Of a DNA stretch of 64,000 nucleotides, positions 30,827 to 41,503 are shown one piece after another. This DNA comes from Stutzerimonas stutzeri. Lineage in GTDB: Bacteria; Pseudomonadota; Gammaproteobacteria; Pseudomonadales; Pseudomonadaceae. A model generated the notes under the pieces. That model was not told where the DNA came from, did no database searches, and was given only the letters and a program-made list of their open reading frames with translations. The position numbers were made by a program, and so were the translations under genes. The stretch is from contig NZ_JAMOII010000004.1 in assembly GCF_024448985.1 (NCBI RefSeq), positions 124,001 to 188,000 on the forward strand. The letters run 5' to 3'. Positions within the stretch are counted from its first letter, which is position 1. Each line of letters begins with the position of its first letter.

Positions 30827-31590
30827 TGCTCGCTGTAATTCCATAGCAGTCCGCCGTCTATGATCAGCGTAGTTCCAGTGATGTACTCGGCCTCGTCGGA
30901 GGCAAGGAAGGCCACCGCGCCCGCCACGTCACGCGGCTGGCCGAGACGGCCGGCGGGAATGTTCGCCAGCAAGCCTGCGAGCTTTTCCGGCTGGTTCATC
31001 AGCGAGCGATTGATCGGCGTCTCGATCGCGCCCGGCGCGACGTTGTTGACCGTGATACCCAAGGGCGCCAGCTCGATTGCCAGGTTGCGCATGAGCATTT
31101 TCAAACCGCCCTTGCTGGTGCAGTAGCTGGTGAAGTTGGGGAATGGCAGCTCCTCGTGAACTGAGCTGTTGTTGATGATGCGCCCACCCCGCCCCTCGTC
31201 GCGCAGGTATCGCGCAAACGCCTGGGCAGTAAAGAACGGCCCGCGCAGATTGACGTTCATTACCTGGTCGTAGTCGGCCTCGCTGGCATCGAGAAAGGCG
31301 GCATGTTTCTGCACGCCGGCGTTGTTGACGAGGATATCCAGGCGGCCCATCTGCTCGGCCGCTTGCTCGACCAACCGCTGGCACTCGGCGACCACGCCGA
31401 CATCGGCACCGACGAAGCAGGCACGCCGGCCCTGCGCGCGGATCTGTTCAAGAGTCTCCCGAACTTCGTCGTCATCGTGCCGTCCGTTGATGACCAGATC
31501 GGCCCCCGCCTCGGCCAGGCGTACGGCGATACCGCGACCGATGCCCTGCGAGCCACCGGTAACCAATGCAACCTTGTCGTGCAAATTCAT
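30823..31590 (-). CDS. SDR oxidoreductase resembling glucose 1-dehydrogenase
   Basis: This is a 255-residue classical short-chain dehydrogenase. The nucleotide-binding motif TGGSQGIG (residues 11-18), NNAG (89-92) and catalytic S142/S143-Y156-K160 are all visible. The segment SSVHEELPFPNFTSYCTSKG closely recalls Bacillus glucose 1-dehydrogenase (SSVHE, then P-WP, then Y-ASKGG), as does VAPGAIETPIN. The ATG at 31590 has GAGGT upstream. Its stop overlaps the trehalase start by four bases, so glucose released by trehalase is a sensible substrate. Specificity remains inference; other sugar or polyol SDRs share these motifs. Confidence 0.82.
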   Translation of the reverse strand: MNLHDKVALVTGGSQGIGRGIAVRLAEAGADLVINGRHDDDEVRETLEQIRAQGRRACFVGADVGVVAECQRLVEQAAEQMGRLDILVNNAGVQKHAAFLDASEADYDQVMNVNLRGPFFTAQAFARYLRDEGRGGRIINNSSVHEELPFPNFTSYCTSKGGLKMLMRNLAIELAPLGITVNNVAPGAIETPINRSLMNQPEKLAGLLANIPAGRLGQPRDVAGAVAFLASDEAEYITGTTLIIDGGLLWNYSEQ

Positions 31591-31781
31591 CGCAGACCTC
31601 ATATGGCTGTCGGAGCGCGAGGACGCCCCTGAGTCGTTCAGGTGAGACGGGGTGCAGTCCGCTGCGTTCAACCTGTGTGTTTGCCAATTGCTTCAACGGC
31701 GGGAGCCATCGCAGCAGCAGACAAAGGGCCTGCCGCAGGCGCAGAATGTCCGGCTCTCCGTTGCTCCGTTACAGGACCATC

Positions 31782-32675
31782 ATGGCCACCGCCGATCTGC
31801 GTAAAGGGTATTTGCTGGGTCTCACGACCTTCTGCATCTGGGGCATGTTCCCGCTCTACTTCAAATCCATCGAGCAATACGCGGCGCTCGAGATCGTGAC
31901 CCAGCGCGCCATCTGGTCGGCGGTGTTCGGCACGCTGGTGCTGATGCTGTGGCGCCATCCCGGCTGGTGGCAGGAGCTGCTGGCGCACCCACGCCGAATC
32001 GGCGTGCTGATGATTTCCAGCGTATTGATCGCCACCAACTGGCTGATCTACGTCTGGGCGGTGAATAACGATCACATGCTCGAGGCGAGCCTGGGCTACT
32101 ACATCAACCCGCTGGTCAACGTGCTGCTCGGCTTGATCGTGCTGCGTGAGCGTCTGCGGCCGCTGCAATGGCTTGCGGTAGCCATGGCGGCGACCGGCGT
32201 GCTGCTACAGCTGATCACGCTCGGCGACTTTCCGGTGGTCGCGATCGTGCTGGCGCTGAGCTTTGGCAGCTACGGCCTGTTGCGCAAGCAGGCGCCGGTG
32301 GCGGCACTGCCTGGCCTTGTGGTGGAAACCTGGCTGTTGCTGCCGGTCGCCCTGATCTGGCTGTTTTTCTTTGGCAGCGGGCCGACCACCGAATGGTCGT
32401 TCTGGACCGAACCTCAGGCACTGTGGCTGGTAGCCGCCGGCCCCGTCACCCTGCTGCCGCTGTTGTGCTTCAACGCCGCGGCGCGTCATCTGCCCTATTC
32501 GACCCTCGGATTTTTGCAGTACATCACTCCGACACTTTTGCTGATACTGGCGGTGTGGGTGTTCAACGAGCCCTTCCCAGCCGACCGCCAGGCGGCGTTC
32601 ATCTGCATCTGGGCCGGGCTGGCGGTGTACAGCTATGACGCCTGGCGGCTGATGCGCAGGAGCGTTGAAGCCTGA
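31782..32675 (+). CDS. rarD: RarD, EamA/DMT-superfamily permease
   Basis: This 297-residue protein has ten predicted membrane helices in two EamA repeats. The opening LRKGYLLGLTTFCIWGMFPLYFKSI and the middle WAVNNDHMLEASLGYYINPLVNVLLG are diagnostic of RarD (chloramphenicol-sensitivity family). It is an inner-membrane exporter of unknown substrate. The ATG at 31782 gives the usual family length of ~296. It ends 29 bases before the convergent gcvR gene. Confidence 0.93.
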   Translation: MATADLRKGYLLGLTTFCIWGMFPLYFKSIEQYAALEIVTQRAIWSAVFGTLVLMLWRHPGWWQELLAHPRRIGVLMISSVLIATNWLIYVWAVNNDHMLEASLGYYINPLVNVLLGLIVLRERLRPLQWLAVAMAATGVLLQLITLGDFPVVAIVLALSFGSYGLLRKQAPVAALPGLVVETWLLLPVALIWLFFFGSGPTTEWSFWTEPQALWLVAAGPVTLLPLLCFNAAARHLPYSTLGFLQYITPTLLLILAVWVFNEPFPADRQAAFICIWAGLAVYSYDAWRLMRRSVEA

Positions 32676-32704
32676 GGCGACGCATGCGCCGGTGTAGTTA
32701 GCGG

Positions 32705-33223
32705 TCAGTCCGCTGACTGCAATTTCAGCTCCACCATCAGATCGTCGGCCAGGGTTTCCAGATGCTGCTGCAACGCTTCCAGCGACAGCTCGGTCGGCAC
32801 CGCCAGGCGCGCATCGGCATGAAATAGCAATTCGTTGGTCATCGGCGCGGGCAACACATCGGTGTCCAGGCTTTCCAGGTTGACGCCGTGCCCGGCCAGC
32901 AGTCGGGTGATGTCGCGGACGATGCCGGGACGATCATTACCCACCAGTTGCAATTGGATCATCCGCCAGCTGCGCTCGGGCTCTTCGCCGCTGTGCGCGA
33001 ACACCACGCGGATGCCTTGTCGCTCCAGCTGCTGCAACGCGGCGATCAGGTCGGCATGCGCTTCGGCCGGCACCGCGACCCGCAGAATTCCGGCAAACTG
33101 CCCGGCCATGCGCGACATGCGGCTCTCCAGCCAGTTGCCGCCATGCCCGGCGATGCAGTTGGCGATACGTTCGACCAGCCCCGGCTGATCTTCGGCGATG
33201 ACTGTCAGGACGAGATGGTCCAT
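32705..33223 (-). CDS. gcvR: GcvR-type glycine cleavage regulator with two ACT domains
   Basis: This 172-residue protein is two tandem ACT domains: the first opens [20 protein letters not shown], the second opens [20 protein letters not shown]. This is the architecture of GcvR, which in E. coli binds glycine and antagonises the activator GcvA. The ATG at 33223 has GGCTCC-complement (GGAGCC) upstream. The neighbourhood is not glycine-related, so the regulatory target is inferred only from the family. ACT proteins of this type are also annotated simply as amino-acid-binding regulators. Confidence 0.85.
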   Translation of the reverse strand: MDHLVLTVIAEDQPGLVERIANCIAGHGGNWLESRMSRMAGQFAGILRVAVPAEAHADLIAALQQLERQGIRVVFAHSGEEPERSWRMIQLQLVGNDRPGIVRDITRLLAGHGVNLESLDTDVLPAPMTNELLFHADARLAVPTELSLEALQQHLETLADDLMVELKLQSAD

Positions 33224-33496
33224 GTCTGGCTCCTCTTCAGTTGGTTCTTGCGCTACCGGCGAAAGCCGCGTGCGCCTGAGCGTGAGTCGTGCACCCATGG
33301 AGCCCGGTTCCATAGGTATAGAACAAGGTGTCGGTTTCGCCGCTTTAGCACGGTCAAATTGATCTCCAATGCCGCGCCGTCGACCTGGGCTGACAAGCGC
33401 AACGAACTGCTTTTCCGGACGGCTTCCTGTAGTATCCGCCGACCCGGACTACAAGAAGAATCGTCCGAAGATTTGAAGAACCAAGTGAGGCGAGTA

Positions 33497-35677
33497 ATGA
33501 CTGAGCGCGTTCAAGTCGGTGGCCTGCAGGTCGCCAAAGTCCTGTATGACTTCGTCAACAACGAAGCGATCCCCGGTACTGGCGTCGATGCCGCGGCCTT
33601 CTGGGCCGGCGCCGACAGCGTCATCCATGATCTGGCGCCGAAAAACCGCGCTCTGCTGGCCAAGCGTGACGAACTGCAGGCGAAAATCGACGCCTGGCAT
33701 CAGGCCCGCGCCGGTCAGGCTCACGACTTCGCCGCCTACAAGACCTTCCTGCAGGAGATCGGGTACCTGTTGCCCGAAGCCGAAGACTTCCAGGCCACCA
33801 CCCAGAACGTCGACGAAGAAATCACCCGCATGGCCGGCCCGCAGCTGGTGGTGCCGATCATGAACGCACGCTTCGCGCTGAACGCCGCCAACGCCCGCTG
33901 GGGTTCGCTGTATGACGCCCTGTACGGCACCGATGCCATCTCCGAAGAAGGCGGCGCTAGCAAGGGCCCGGGTTACAACGAGGTTCGCGGCAACAAGGTC
34001 ATCGCCTACGCTCGCGCCTTTCTGGATGAAGCAGCCCCGCTGGAAAGCGGCTCGCATGCCGACTCCACCGGCTACCGCATAGACGGCGGCAAGCTGGTCG
34101 TCTCATTGAAAGACGGCAGCACCACCGGCCTGAAAGACCCGCAGCTATTGCTCGGCTTCCAGGGCGACGCCAACGCGCCGATCGCCGTGCTACTCAAGCA
34201 CAACGGCATCCATTTCGAGATCCAGATCGACCCGGCCAGCCCCATCGGCCAGACCGACGCTGCCGGCGTCAAAGACATCCTGATGGAATCGGCGCTGACC
34301 ACCATCATGGATTGCGAAGACTCCATCGCAGCCGTCGACGCCGACGACAAGACCATCGTCTACCGCAACTGGCTCGGCCTGATGAAGGGCGACCTGGTCG
34401 AGGAACTGGAAAAGGGCGGCAAGCGCATCACCCGCGCGATGAACCCCGACCGCGTGTACAGCAAGGCCGATGGCAGCGGCGAGCTGACCCTACATGGTCG
34501 CTCCTTGCTGTTCATCCGCAACGTCGGTCACCTGATGACCAACGACGCCATCCTCGACAAGGACGGCAACGAAGTGCCGGAAGGCATCATGGACGGCCTG
34601 TTCACCAGCCTCGCCGCGATGCACAACCTCAACGGCAACACCACCCGCAAGAACACCCGCACCGGCTCGGTCTACATCGTCAAGCCGAAGATGCACGGCC
34701 CAGAAGAAGTGGCGTTCGCTACCGAACTGTTCGGCCGCGTCGAGGACGTGCTCAAGCTGCCGCGCAATACCCTGAAAGTCGGCATCATGGACGAAGAGCG
34801 CCGCACGTCGATCAACCTCAAGGCCTGCATCAAGGAAGCGCGCGAGCGCGTGGTGTTCATCAACACCGGCTTCCTCGACCGCACCGGCGACGAGATCCAC
34901 ACCTCCATGGAAGCCGGCCCGGTTGTTCGCAAGGCCGCGATGAAAGGCGAGAAGTGGATCAGCTCCTATGAGGACAACAACGTCGACGTTGGCCTGGCCT
35001 GCGGCCTGCAGGGCAAGGCTCAGATCGGCAAAGGCATGTGGGCCATGCCCGACCTGATGGCCGGCATGCTCGAGCAGAAGATCGGCCACCCCCTGGCCGG
35101 TGCAAACACCGCTTGGGTCCCCTCGCCGACTGCCGCCACGCTGCACGCGATGCACTACCACAAGGTCGACGTGTTCGCCCGTCAGGCCGAGCTGGCCAAG
35201 CGCACCAAGGCCTCGGTGGATGACATCCTGACCATCCCTCTGGCCAAGGACACCAACTGGAGCGACGAGGAAAAGCGCAACGAGCTGGACAACAACTCGC
35301 AAGGCATCCTCGGCTACATGGTGCGTTGGGTCGAACAGGGCGTGGGCTGCTCCAAGGTACCGGACATCAATGACGTCGCACTGATGGAAGACCGCGCCAC
35401 CCTGCGCATCTCCAGCCAGCACGTAGCCAACTGGATGCGTCACGGCGTAGTGACTCAGGACCAGGTCGTCGCAAGCCTCAAGCGCATGGCGCCAGTGGTC
35501 GATCGTCAGAACGAAGGTGATCCGCTGTACCGCCCGATGGCACCGGACTTCGGCAACAGCGTCGCCTTCCAGGCCGCCCTAGAGCTGGTCCTCGAAGGCA
35601 CCAAGCAGCCCAACGGCTACACCGAGCCGGTCCTGCACCGCCGCCGCCGCGAGTTCAAGGCCAAGAACGGTTTGTAA
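33497..35677 (+). CDS. glcB: Malate synthase G
   Basis: This 726-residue enzyme condenses glyoxylate with acetyl-CoA to give malate in the glyoxylate shunt and glycolate pathway. The length and the N-terminus [20 protein letters not shown] match pseudomonad GlcB. Active-site stretches are visible: [14 protein letters not shown], the glyoxylate/Mg region around [17 protein letters not shown], and the long C-terminal plug ending [11 protein letters not shown]. The ATG at 33497 is preceded by a GTGAGGCGAG stretch. A clear terminator follows at 35694-35722. It connects functionally with the acetate-type symporter further along. Confidence 0.97.
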   Translation: MTERVQVGGLQVAKVLYDFVNNEAIPGTGVDAAAFWAGADSVIHDLAPKNRALLAKRDELQAKIDAWHQARAGQAHDFAAYKTFLQEIGYLLPEAEDFQATTQNVDEEITRMAGPQLVVPIMNARFALNAANARWGSLYDALYGTDAISEEGGASKGPGYNEVRGNKVIAYARAFLDEAAPLESGSHADSTGYRIDGGKLVVSLKDGSTTGLKDPQLLLGFQGDANAPIAVLLKHNGIHFEIQIDPASPIGQTDAAGVKDILMESALTTIMDCEDSIAAVDADDKTIVYRNWLGLMKGDLVEELEKGGKRITRAMNPDRVYSKADGSGELTLHGRSLLFIRNVGHLMTNDAILDKDGNEVPEGIMDGLFTSLAAMHNLNGNTTRKNTRTGSVYIVKPKMHGPEEVAFATELFGRVEDVLKLPRNTLKVGIMDEERRTSINLKACIKEARERVVFINTGFLDRTGDEIHTSMEAGPVVRKAAMKGEKWISSYEDNNVDVGLACGLQGKAQIGKGMWAMPDLMAGMLEQKIGHPLAGANTAWVPSPTAATLHAMHYHKVDVFARQAELAKRTKASVDDILTIPLAKDTNWSDEEKRNELDNNSQGILGYMVRWVEQGVGCSKVPDINDVALMEDRATLRISSQHVANWMRHGVVTQDQVVASLKRMAPVVDRQNEGDPLYRPMAPDFGNSVAFQAALELVLEGTKQPNGYTEPVLHRRRREFKAKNGL

Positions 35678-35693
35678 CCGCAGCAGGAACTAC

Positions 35694-35722
35694 AGCCGCG
35701 CTTTCACTCAGCGCGGCTTTTT
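35694..35722 (+). terminator. Rho-independent terminator after glcB
   Basis: AGCCGCGCT pairs with AGCGCGGCT around the loop TTCACTC, followed by TTTTT, 16 bases downstream of the glcB stop. It is a textbook plus-strand terminator. The 172 bases on to the GGDEF-EAL gene end hold nothing else I can identify. Confidence 0.88.
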
Positions 35723-35894
35723 CACAACAGTCGAACAGTACGATCAGTGCCGGATAGGGCGACCTAGCACAGCGATCCCATGTAGCGCTCGCCCCCAAAA
35801 CTGCAAGGCGAGGCTAAAGGGAGCAGGGAAAACCATCGTTCAGACACTGAACGGACAAAAAACTGCGTAGCCTGCCGACATCGTCCCGCAACAG

Positions 35895-38393
35895 TTATAC
35901 GCTTGCGTCGTCCACGCCACGAATCAGGCGGTCCAAGTCTTCAGCGGTCTGCGGCTGGGACATGTGAAAGCCCTGTACCTCCGCGCAATTTTCTTCTCCC
36001 AACCACTCGAGTTGCTCACCGGTCTCTACCCCCTCAGCCGTGACGCTGATGTCCAAGGCCTGAGCGAGCCCAATGATGGCCTTAATAACCGAACGGTCAT
36101 CCGCAGACCTGAGAACGTTAGCGATGAAACTGCGATCGATCTTCAGCCCATCGAACGGATAATTTCGCAGGTAATTGAGCGAAGAATAGCCATTACCGAA
36201 CTGATCCATGGTCAGCCGTACGCCTAGCTCTTTGAGCGAATTGAGCGTTTTCAACGCACCCGCGGATTCATCCAGCAGGATGCTTTCGACCACCTCCAGT
36301 TCGAGACGCGAGGCGGCTAGGCCTGCCTCTTGCAACGCCTCCTGGACGTCCAGTCGCAGATCGCTCTGGCGGAACTGGACGACAGACAAGTTGACCGACA
36401 CGATCATGTGCTCTGGCCAACGTGCTGCTTCCCTGCAGGCCTCGCTCAAAACCCATCGCCCCAACGGGACGATGAGCCCGGTCTCCTCTGCCAATTCAAT
36501 GAACTGCGCCGGGCCGAGCAGCCCTGCTTGTGGGTGCTGCCAGCGCACCAGCGCCTCCGCTCCGATCATGTGCATGCCATTGGTTCGATAGCGCGGGTGA
36601 TAGTGGAGCATCATCTCTCCCGCGGCCATGGCGTCTCGCAGGTCCATCTCCATCTGCCGTCTTTGCAGCAGCCGCTGGTTCATTTCGCTGGCATAGAACC
36701 GCCATGTCGCACGTCCGTCTGCCTTGGACTGATAGAGCGCGATGTCTGCACAGCGCAACAATTCGTTCGCCTCGTTCGCGTCCTGCGGCGCAAGCGCAAT
36801 ACCAATACTTCCACCGATGAAAATGTCCTGGCCTTCGTAGGCCATCGGCTGATTGATCTGTTCGATAAGACGTGCACAGAGCGCTTCGATGCTTTCTTGG
36901 GCGCTCATGCCATCAAGCACCATGATGAACTCGTCACCCCCAAGCCGGGCGACCATGTCTTCATTGCGCGTGCAATGAAGCAAACGAAGCGAAACCTCCT
37001 TCAGCACGTGGTCGCCGGCCGCATGACCAAGGGTGTCGTTGACGGGTTTGAAGCGATCCAGATCGAGACTGAGCATCGCCAACGGCCTTCCCGCCTCCAG
37101 CTTGTCGGCGAGGAAATTATGCAGGTTGTTACGGTTGGGCAGTCCGGTTAAGGCATCGTGCATAGACAGGTGCGCCACCTGCGTCTGGGCCTTGACCTCC
37201 TCGGTAATATCACTGGCAGTGCCTCTGTAACCGACACACTGCCCGTCCACTATGATCGGACGTGACGCCACGCGGCAGACCCGAACATTGCCGTTCCGGT
37301 CCGAGTACTGGCAGTGCAAGGACTTGCCGCTCTGTTTGCTCAACCACTGCGCGATCTCCTGACCCTCAGCCCAAAGCAGCTCATCCAGCGGCCGGCCCAG
37401 CCATTGACTGGCGGTATGGTGAGTGACGCGCTCGAACCGCTCGGAGAGATATACCAACCTCAGCTGCTCATCGGTTTCCCACAGCCAGTCGGATGCAGCC
37501 TCGGCGATATCACGGAAGCGTCTCTCGCTGCTGCCAAGGCTTGCCTGGCTGTCCAGAAGCGCTGAATGGCTCTCTTCGAGGCGTCGCGAAGCCTTCACCG
37601 CATCGAGGGCAATCAGGCCCATGAGCACAAGCAGAAGCAACGCGGATGAGCCCACAACCGGCAGCAGCCCATAAAGCATCTCGCGACCGAACCTTGGCGG
37701 CGACCAGCCGAAGATCACCGGTGCTCCGATCAGACCGGGGATGGCCAGGCCGGACTCTGCCGATATCGCGCCCTCGTCGGCCACATGCAGATCGATCAGT
37801 CCGTATTGAAAACCAAGCTGCAGCAGCTCATCCGGAGTCAGCACGTCCATCAGAATGAAGGTCTCAGTCTGTATCTGGCCCGGGGCGGCTTGATCGTCAG
37901 CCGACGCGGTTGCTACAGCAGCCAATACCAGCATATCGCCGAGCCGCAGAACGCCATTACTGAACGCTCCGGGGCCGGCCTGCCGAGCCTGCTCCACCAG
38001 CCTTTCAAACCCGATATCGAGCTGTCGTCGCGACTCGCTGTCGCGCACGGCTTCGGAGGTTAATGCTCGAGCCGTCTCCGCACCGGGGCCAAACAACAAC
38101 AGGGCATCGTAATCGAGCCTATGGAAAAGCGCGTCCAGCGCAGCCATCTCCCCGCCTGGCTGCGGAGCCGCGGGCACCTCACTAAGCGCGACGAGCGCAT
38201 TCGCTCCTTGGTCAAGCATTGTCCGCCTGTAATCCAGCGCTTTACTGACCAAAAAGCGACTGTGCTCGCTGACGTTAAGGTCGAGCGAATGGGCCATGCG
38301 CGTGACGGAATAGGCGATAACAGACGCCGCAACCAGGAGAACCGCTAGCAGCAGGGGAAGCGAGCGACGAAGAAGGATTTGGCTGACGCCCAT
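35895..38393 (-). CDS. CHASE4-PAS-GGDEF-EAL c-di-GMP signalling protein
   Basis: This 832-residue protein has membrane helices at about 8-30 and 245-265 around a CHASE4-like periplasmic domain, then PAS (about 290-400), GGDEF and EAL domains. The cyclase site RLGGDEFIMVLD is intact and is preceded by an RNED inhibitory I-site. The EAL domain has EALVRW, NLSVVQF, LELEVVES and LKIDRSF, but the usual DDFGTGYSSL reads D730-Q731-FGNGYSSL, replacing the second metal-binding Asp. Net activity may therefore be cyclase, or a weakened phosphodiesterase. It is divergent from the chemoreceptor operon, 309 bases away. Confidence 0.92.
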   Translation of the reverse strand: MGVSQILLRRSLPLLLAVLLVAASVIAYSVTRMAHSLDLNVSEHSRFLVSKALDYRRTMLDQGANALVALSEVPAAPQPGGEMAALDALFHRLDYDALLLFGPGAETARALTSEAVRDSESRRQLDIGFERLVEQARQAGPGAFSNGVLRLGDMLVLAAVATASADDQAAPGQIQTETFILMDVLTPDELLQLGFQYGLIDLHVADEGAISAESGLAIPGLIGAPVIFGWSPPRFGREMLYGLLPVVGSSALLLLVLMGLIALDAVKASRRLEESHSALLDSQASLGSSERRFRDIAEAASDWLWETDEQLRLVYLSERFERVTHHTASQWLGRPLDELLWAEGQEIAQWLSKQSGKSLHCQYSDRNGNVRVCRVASRPIIVDGQCVGYRGTASDITEEVKAQTQVAHLSMHDALTGLPNRNNLHNFLADKLEAGRPLAMLSLDLDRFKPVNDTLGHAAGDHVLKEVSLRLLHCTRNEDMVARLGGDEFIMVLDGMSAQESIEALCARLIEQINQPMAYEGQDIFIGGSIGIALAPQDANEANELLRCADIALYQSKADGRATWRFYASEMNQRLLQRRQMEMDLRDAMAAGEMMLHYHPRYRTNGMHMIGAEALVRWQHPQAGLLGPAQFIELAEETGLIVPLGRWVLSEACREAARWPEHMIVSVNLSVVQFRQSDLRLDVQEALQEAGLAASRLELEVVESILLDESAGALKTLNSLKELGVRLTMDQFGNGYSSLNYLRNYPFDGLKIDRSFIANVLRSADDRSVIKAIIGLAQALDISVTAEGVETGEQLEWLGEENCAEVQGFHMSQPQTAEDLDRLIRGVDDASV

Positions 38394-38702
38394 GAAGTAC
38401 CCGTTCTACTTATTGGCTGCGCGGACCGGCGAATGTTACCGCAGCGAGGTGATTGTCGAGTTGACCCGTTGAAACCATGCATCCGAATTCTGGAAGCTTT
38501 GCTGCTATAGGTCGAAATTAAGGAGCGTAACGATAAAAGCGCCTTTCGTCGTAAGATATTCTGACGCCAACAAAAAAACTTAAGTTTATTTGGGATCTAG
38601 CGATACATGACCCAGAAGTCAGTTAGTACCCATAATTTACCCTTGATATCATTACGCCATCATTTGGCTAGCGAACATCTGGCCCTGTCCGGGAACCCTA
38701 AA
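38394..38702. promoter_or_regulatory. Divergent promoter region between GGDEF-EAL and chemoreceptor genes
   Basis: The 309 bases are AT-richer than neighbouring DNA, with an A-run and AACTTAAGTTTATTT around 38570-38590. Promoters for both directions must lie here. I could not assign a sigma-28 or other box with confidence. The plus-strand frame can be extended to an ATG at 38607 without a better ribosome site. Confidence 0.5.
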
Positions 38703-40322
38703 ATGCTGAAAAACCTACCACTGACGTTCAAACTGTCCCTCGCGCCTGCCGTTGCGATATTGGGCCTTGTCCTGTTCGTGGGCTACACATCGTTCCAGCT
38801 CTCAGCCACCGACTCGCGGTTACACGCGCTGGAAACCCACAGCTACCCCGTGCTGGAACGGGCCGACGCAGCTATTTTCCAGTTCTCGCGCGTCCCTGGC
38901 CTGCTCAACAGCGCGGTTGCGGCTGGCGAACAAACTTTGCTCACCGAAGCCGGCGAAGTGCTACAGGACATCAAGGCGCACCAGCACGAACTGCAAAAAC
39001 TCGTACAGGTGCCCAGCCGCCGCCAGCACCTCGACAATTGGCGTCTCGCCGTGGAGCGCTACGCCGACAATGCCATCTCCGCGTCCAACAAGCTCGTCAG
39101 CGGCAGCGCTTCCTTCGAAGACCTGCGCCCGAGTCTCGATCGTATGGGGAACGACCTAGCACAGGCCCAGAGGCTGGCTGCTGAATTCCGCAGCGCCGCT
39201 TACGATGACTTCGAGCATACGCTGGCCGAAACCCGCGAAGTCAATGCAACCACCACGCGGCTGGGGATCGTCCTGAGCCTGGCGTTTCTGGTTCTGGTCA
39301 CCTTGTGCGCGTGGGTCGTGACTCGCAGCATCATGAGCAACGTTCGTGGCGTGATCGACTCATTGCAGGGCATTGCCAGGGGCGACGGCGATCTGACCCG
39401 CCGCGTCAACGTCGAGTCCAACGATGAAATCGGCGCAATGATCCGTCTGTTCAACGGCTTCCTCGACAAACTGCAGGGCACCATTCGCCAGATTATCGAG
39501 GCCGCCAGCCCGCTCGGCCAGGTATCGAAGGAGCTCTACAACCTGACCCAAGGTTCAGAAGAGAACGCCAAGTCGCAACAGCACCACACTGACTCCATTA
39601 CCCGCGACATCCTCACCATGACCGGTAGCATTCAAGAGGTGGCGCAGCGCTCGCAGCAGGCCTCCGACGAAGCCAACTCCGCCGCCCGCCAGGCCGCCAC
39701 CGCGCGTGAGCACGTCGGCAGCCTGTCCAGCGGCATCAGCGATCTGGGCAACAGTGTGATGAGCGCTGTGCAGGCCATGGAGCAGCTGGAAGAGGAAACC
39801 CAGGAAGTGGGTTCAGTGCTGACGGTGATCCGCAGCATTGCCGAGCAGACCAATCTGCTGGCGCTCAACGCCGCCATCGAGGCCGCCCGCGCCGGTGAGC
39901 AAGGCCGCGGTTTCGCCGTGGTCGCCGATGAGGTGCGTAACCTCGCCCAGAAGACCGCCGCCTCCACCGCCGAAATTCAGCAAATCATCCAGCGGCTGCA
40001 AACCAGCGCCAACACCGTGCTTAACGTCATGACCAGCAACGGGGAGAAATCCCGCGCCAGTATCGAGCGCTCGGTAGAAGCCACCCAATTGCTCGAAACC
40101 ATTGCCCAGACCGTCAACCAGATCGACGAACTCAACGCCGGCATCGCCCAGTTCACTCAGGAGCAGATCGGCCTGTCGAGTTCCATCCAACAAGAAACCC
40201 AAGTGTTGCAGCAGGACGCACAAGCAACCGCAAACGGCGCCGAAGCCACTGCTCGTCTCGGCGAGCAACTGGTCAGTACCGGCGACCACCTGCGGGCGGC
40301 CACCGCCCAGTTCCGCGTTTAA
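38703..40322 (+). CDS. Methyl-accepting chemotaxis protein
   Basis: This 539-residue transducer has a membrane helix (about 13-33), a periplasmic four-helix-type sensor (about 35-185) rich in Leu, Ala and Gln, a second helix (about 185-208), HAMP (about 210-263) and a cytoplasmic signalling coiled coil whose tip reads [19 protein letters not shown]. The ATG at 38703 gives the normal architecture; an upstream ATG at 38607 would add 32 residues. It is followed after 21 bases by a barrel gene and then a PstS-like gene, with a terminator behind, indicating one operon. The ligand is not known. Confidence 0.9.
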   Translation: MLKNLPLTFKLSLAPAVAILGLVLFVGYTSFQLSATDSRLHALETHSYPVLERADAAIFQFSRVPGLLNSAVAAGEQTLLTEAGEVLQDIKAHQHELQKLVQVPSRRQHLDNWRLAVERYADNAISASNKLVSGSASFEDLRPSLDRMGNDLAQAQRLAAEFRSAAYDDFEHTLAETREVNATTTRLGIVLSLAFLVLVTLCAWVVTRSIMSNVRGVIDSLQGIARGDGDLTRRVNVESNDEIGAMIRLFNGFLDKLQGTIRQIIEAASPLGQVSKELYNLTQGSEENAKSQQHHTDSITRDILTMTGSIQEVAQRSQQASDEANSAARQAATAREHVGSLSSGISDLGNSVMSAVQAMEQLEEETQEVGSVLTVIRSIAEQTNLLALNAAIEAARAGEQGRGFAVVADEVRNLAQKTAASTAEIQQIIQRLQTSANTVLNVMTSNGEKSRASIERSVEATQLLETIAQTVNQIDELNAGIAQFTQEQIGLSSSIQQETQVLQQDAQATANGAEATARLGEQLVSTGDHLRAATAQFRV

Positions 40323-40343
40323 TCAGTGTTAGGAGCATCACCC

Positions 40344-41492
40344 ATGACCGCAGTACGTGTCATAAGCCTGGCAGCTGCCTGCCTGGCAGCAACACCCGCA
40401 TTCGCTCTCGAGCAGGGCGAGCACCGTTTCAACGGCTTCGGCACCGTCGGCTTCACCCATCTGGGTGGCGAAGACGAAGGCCGCAACTATGGCGTGCAGA
40501 GCCAGACCAACGATTCCTGGCGTGGCGACCAGCTATCCAAGTTCGGCGCGCAGCTGAGCTATGGCCTGACCGACACCGTCAGCGTGACCGTTCAGGCCAC
40601 CGCCAAGGCACAGCATGATGAGTGGAAGGCCGGCCTGGAGTGGGCCTACCTGTCCTGGCAGACCAACGACCAGCTGATGCTCCGTGCCGGCCGTTTGCGC
40701 ACCCCGATCTATATGTATTCCGAAAGCCTCGACGTCGGGTACACCTACCCCTGGCTACGCCTGCCGGACGAGGTCTACAACCAGGTCGAGGTGACCAACT
40801 ACGAAGGCGTCGATGCGGTGTACACCGTACCGCTGTCTTTCGGTTCAATCGTATTCCAGGTCGCTGGCGGTCAAGCGATGAACCGTGACATCTATGCTTC
40901 CGACGAGCGGTTCGATATCGATTATGGCAAGATACTCGCCGCCAGTGTGAGCCTGGCAACCAATGACTTCGGCATGCTGCGCATCGGCTACGCCGAAACG
41001 GCTATCAAAACTGATATTTACGGCACCGTAGACGCTACCGCTATAGGCTGGGGTCCTAACGCAAAGCTTCCAATGATGAGCCTCGATAAAGATAAAGGCA
41101 AATTCGCCTCGATCGGCTACCAGTACGACAACGGCACCTGGCTCAGCAGCAACGAGTGGACCTCGCGCACGATCGAAAACGACGGCGCGAAGTCCGTCGA
41201 TTCTTTCTACCTGATGGGGGGCCGCCGCTTTGGTGACTTCCTGCCGCACGTAACCTACGCACAGCAGGATGACAACGGTGGTCGCCAGAACTCCTGGACC
41301 CTGGGCTTGAACTACCAGGCCGCGCCAACCGTAGTAGTCAAGGGCGAGTACAAGCGCGTTGATACTACCAACGGCTACGTCGGGTGGTTTACCCGTAGCG
41401 CTCAGGAAGTGTTCGACGAAGTGGTCGTCGGTCCCCCAACCCGCAACTACGACGGCGACATCGTTTCCGTCGGCGTCGATTTCGTATTCTGA
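40344..41492 (+). CDS. Outer-membrane porin-like beta-barrel protein
   Basis: This 382-residue protein has a signal peptide (cleavage after about residue 21, TPAFA) and alternating amphipathic strands throughout, ending in the aromatic VSVGVDFVF typical of outer-membrane barrels. Segments such as LEWAYLSWQTNDQLMLRAGRLRTP, in which strands carry Arg residues, resemble pseudomonad porins. TAGGAG precedes the ATG at 40344. It lies between the chemoreceptor and the PstS-like gene, 11 bases from the latter. The substrate cannot be read from the sequence. Confidence 0.82.
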   Translation: MTAVRVISLAAACLAATPAFALEQGEHRFNGFGTVGFTHLGGEDEGRNYGVQSQTNDSWRGDQLSKFGAQLSYGLTDTVSVTVQATAKAQHDEWKAGLEWAYLSWQTNDQLMLRAGRLRTPIYMYSESLDVGYTYPWLRLPDEVYNQVEVTNYEGVDAVYTVPLSFGSIVFQVAGGQAMNRDIYASDERFDIDYGKILAASVSLATNDFGMLRIGYAETAIKTDIYGTVDATAIGWGPNAKLPMMSLDKDKGKFASIGYQYDNGTWLSSNEWTSRTIENDGAKSVDSFYLMGGRRFGDFLPHVTYAQQDDNGGRQNSWTLGLNYQAAPTVVVKGEYKRVDTTNGYVGWFTRSAQEVFDEVVVGPPTRNYDGDIVSVGVDFVF

Positions 41493-41503
41493 GGAGCGTC
41501 CAG

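Noticed and set aside
34490-35443. A 317-codon minus-strand frame inside glcB
   Set aside because: Antisense to conserved malate synthase sequence and compositionally unnatural.
38530-38560. A TAAA-N-GTCGTAAG arrangement considered as a flagellar sigma-28 promoter for the chemoreceptor
   Set aside because: Only about half of the -10 positions match, so it is too weak to report as a promoter.
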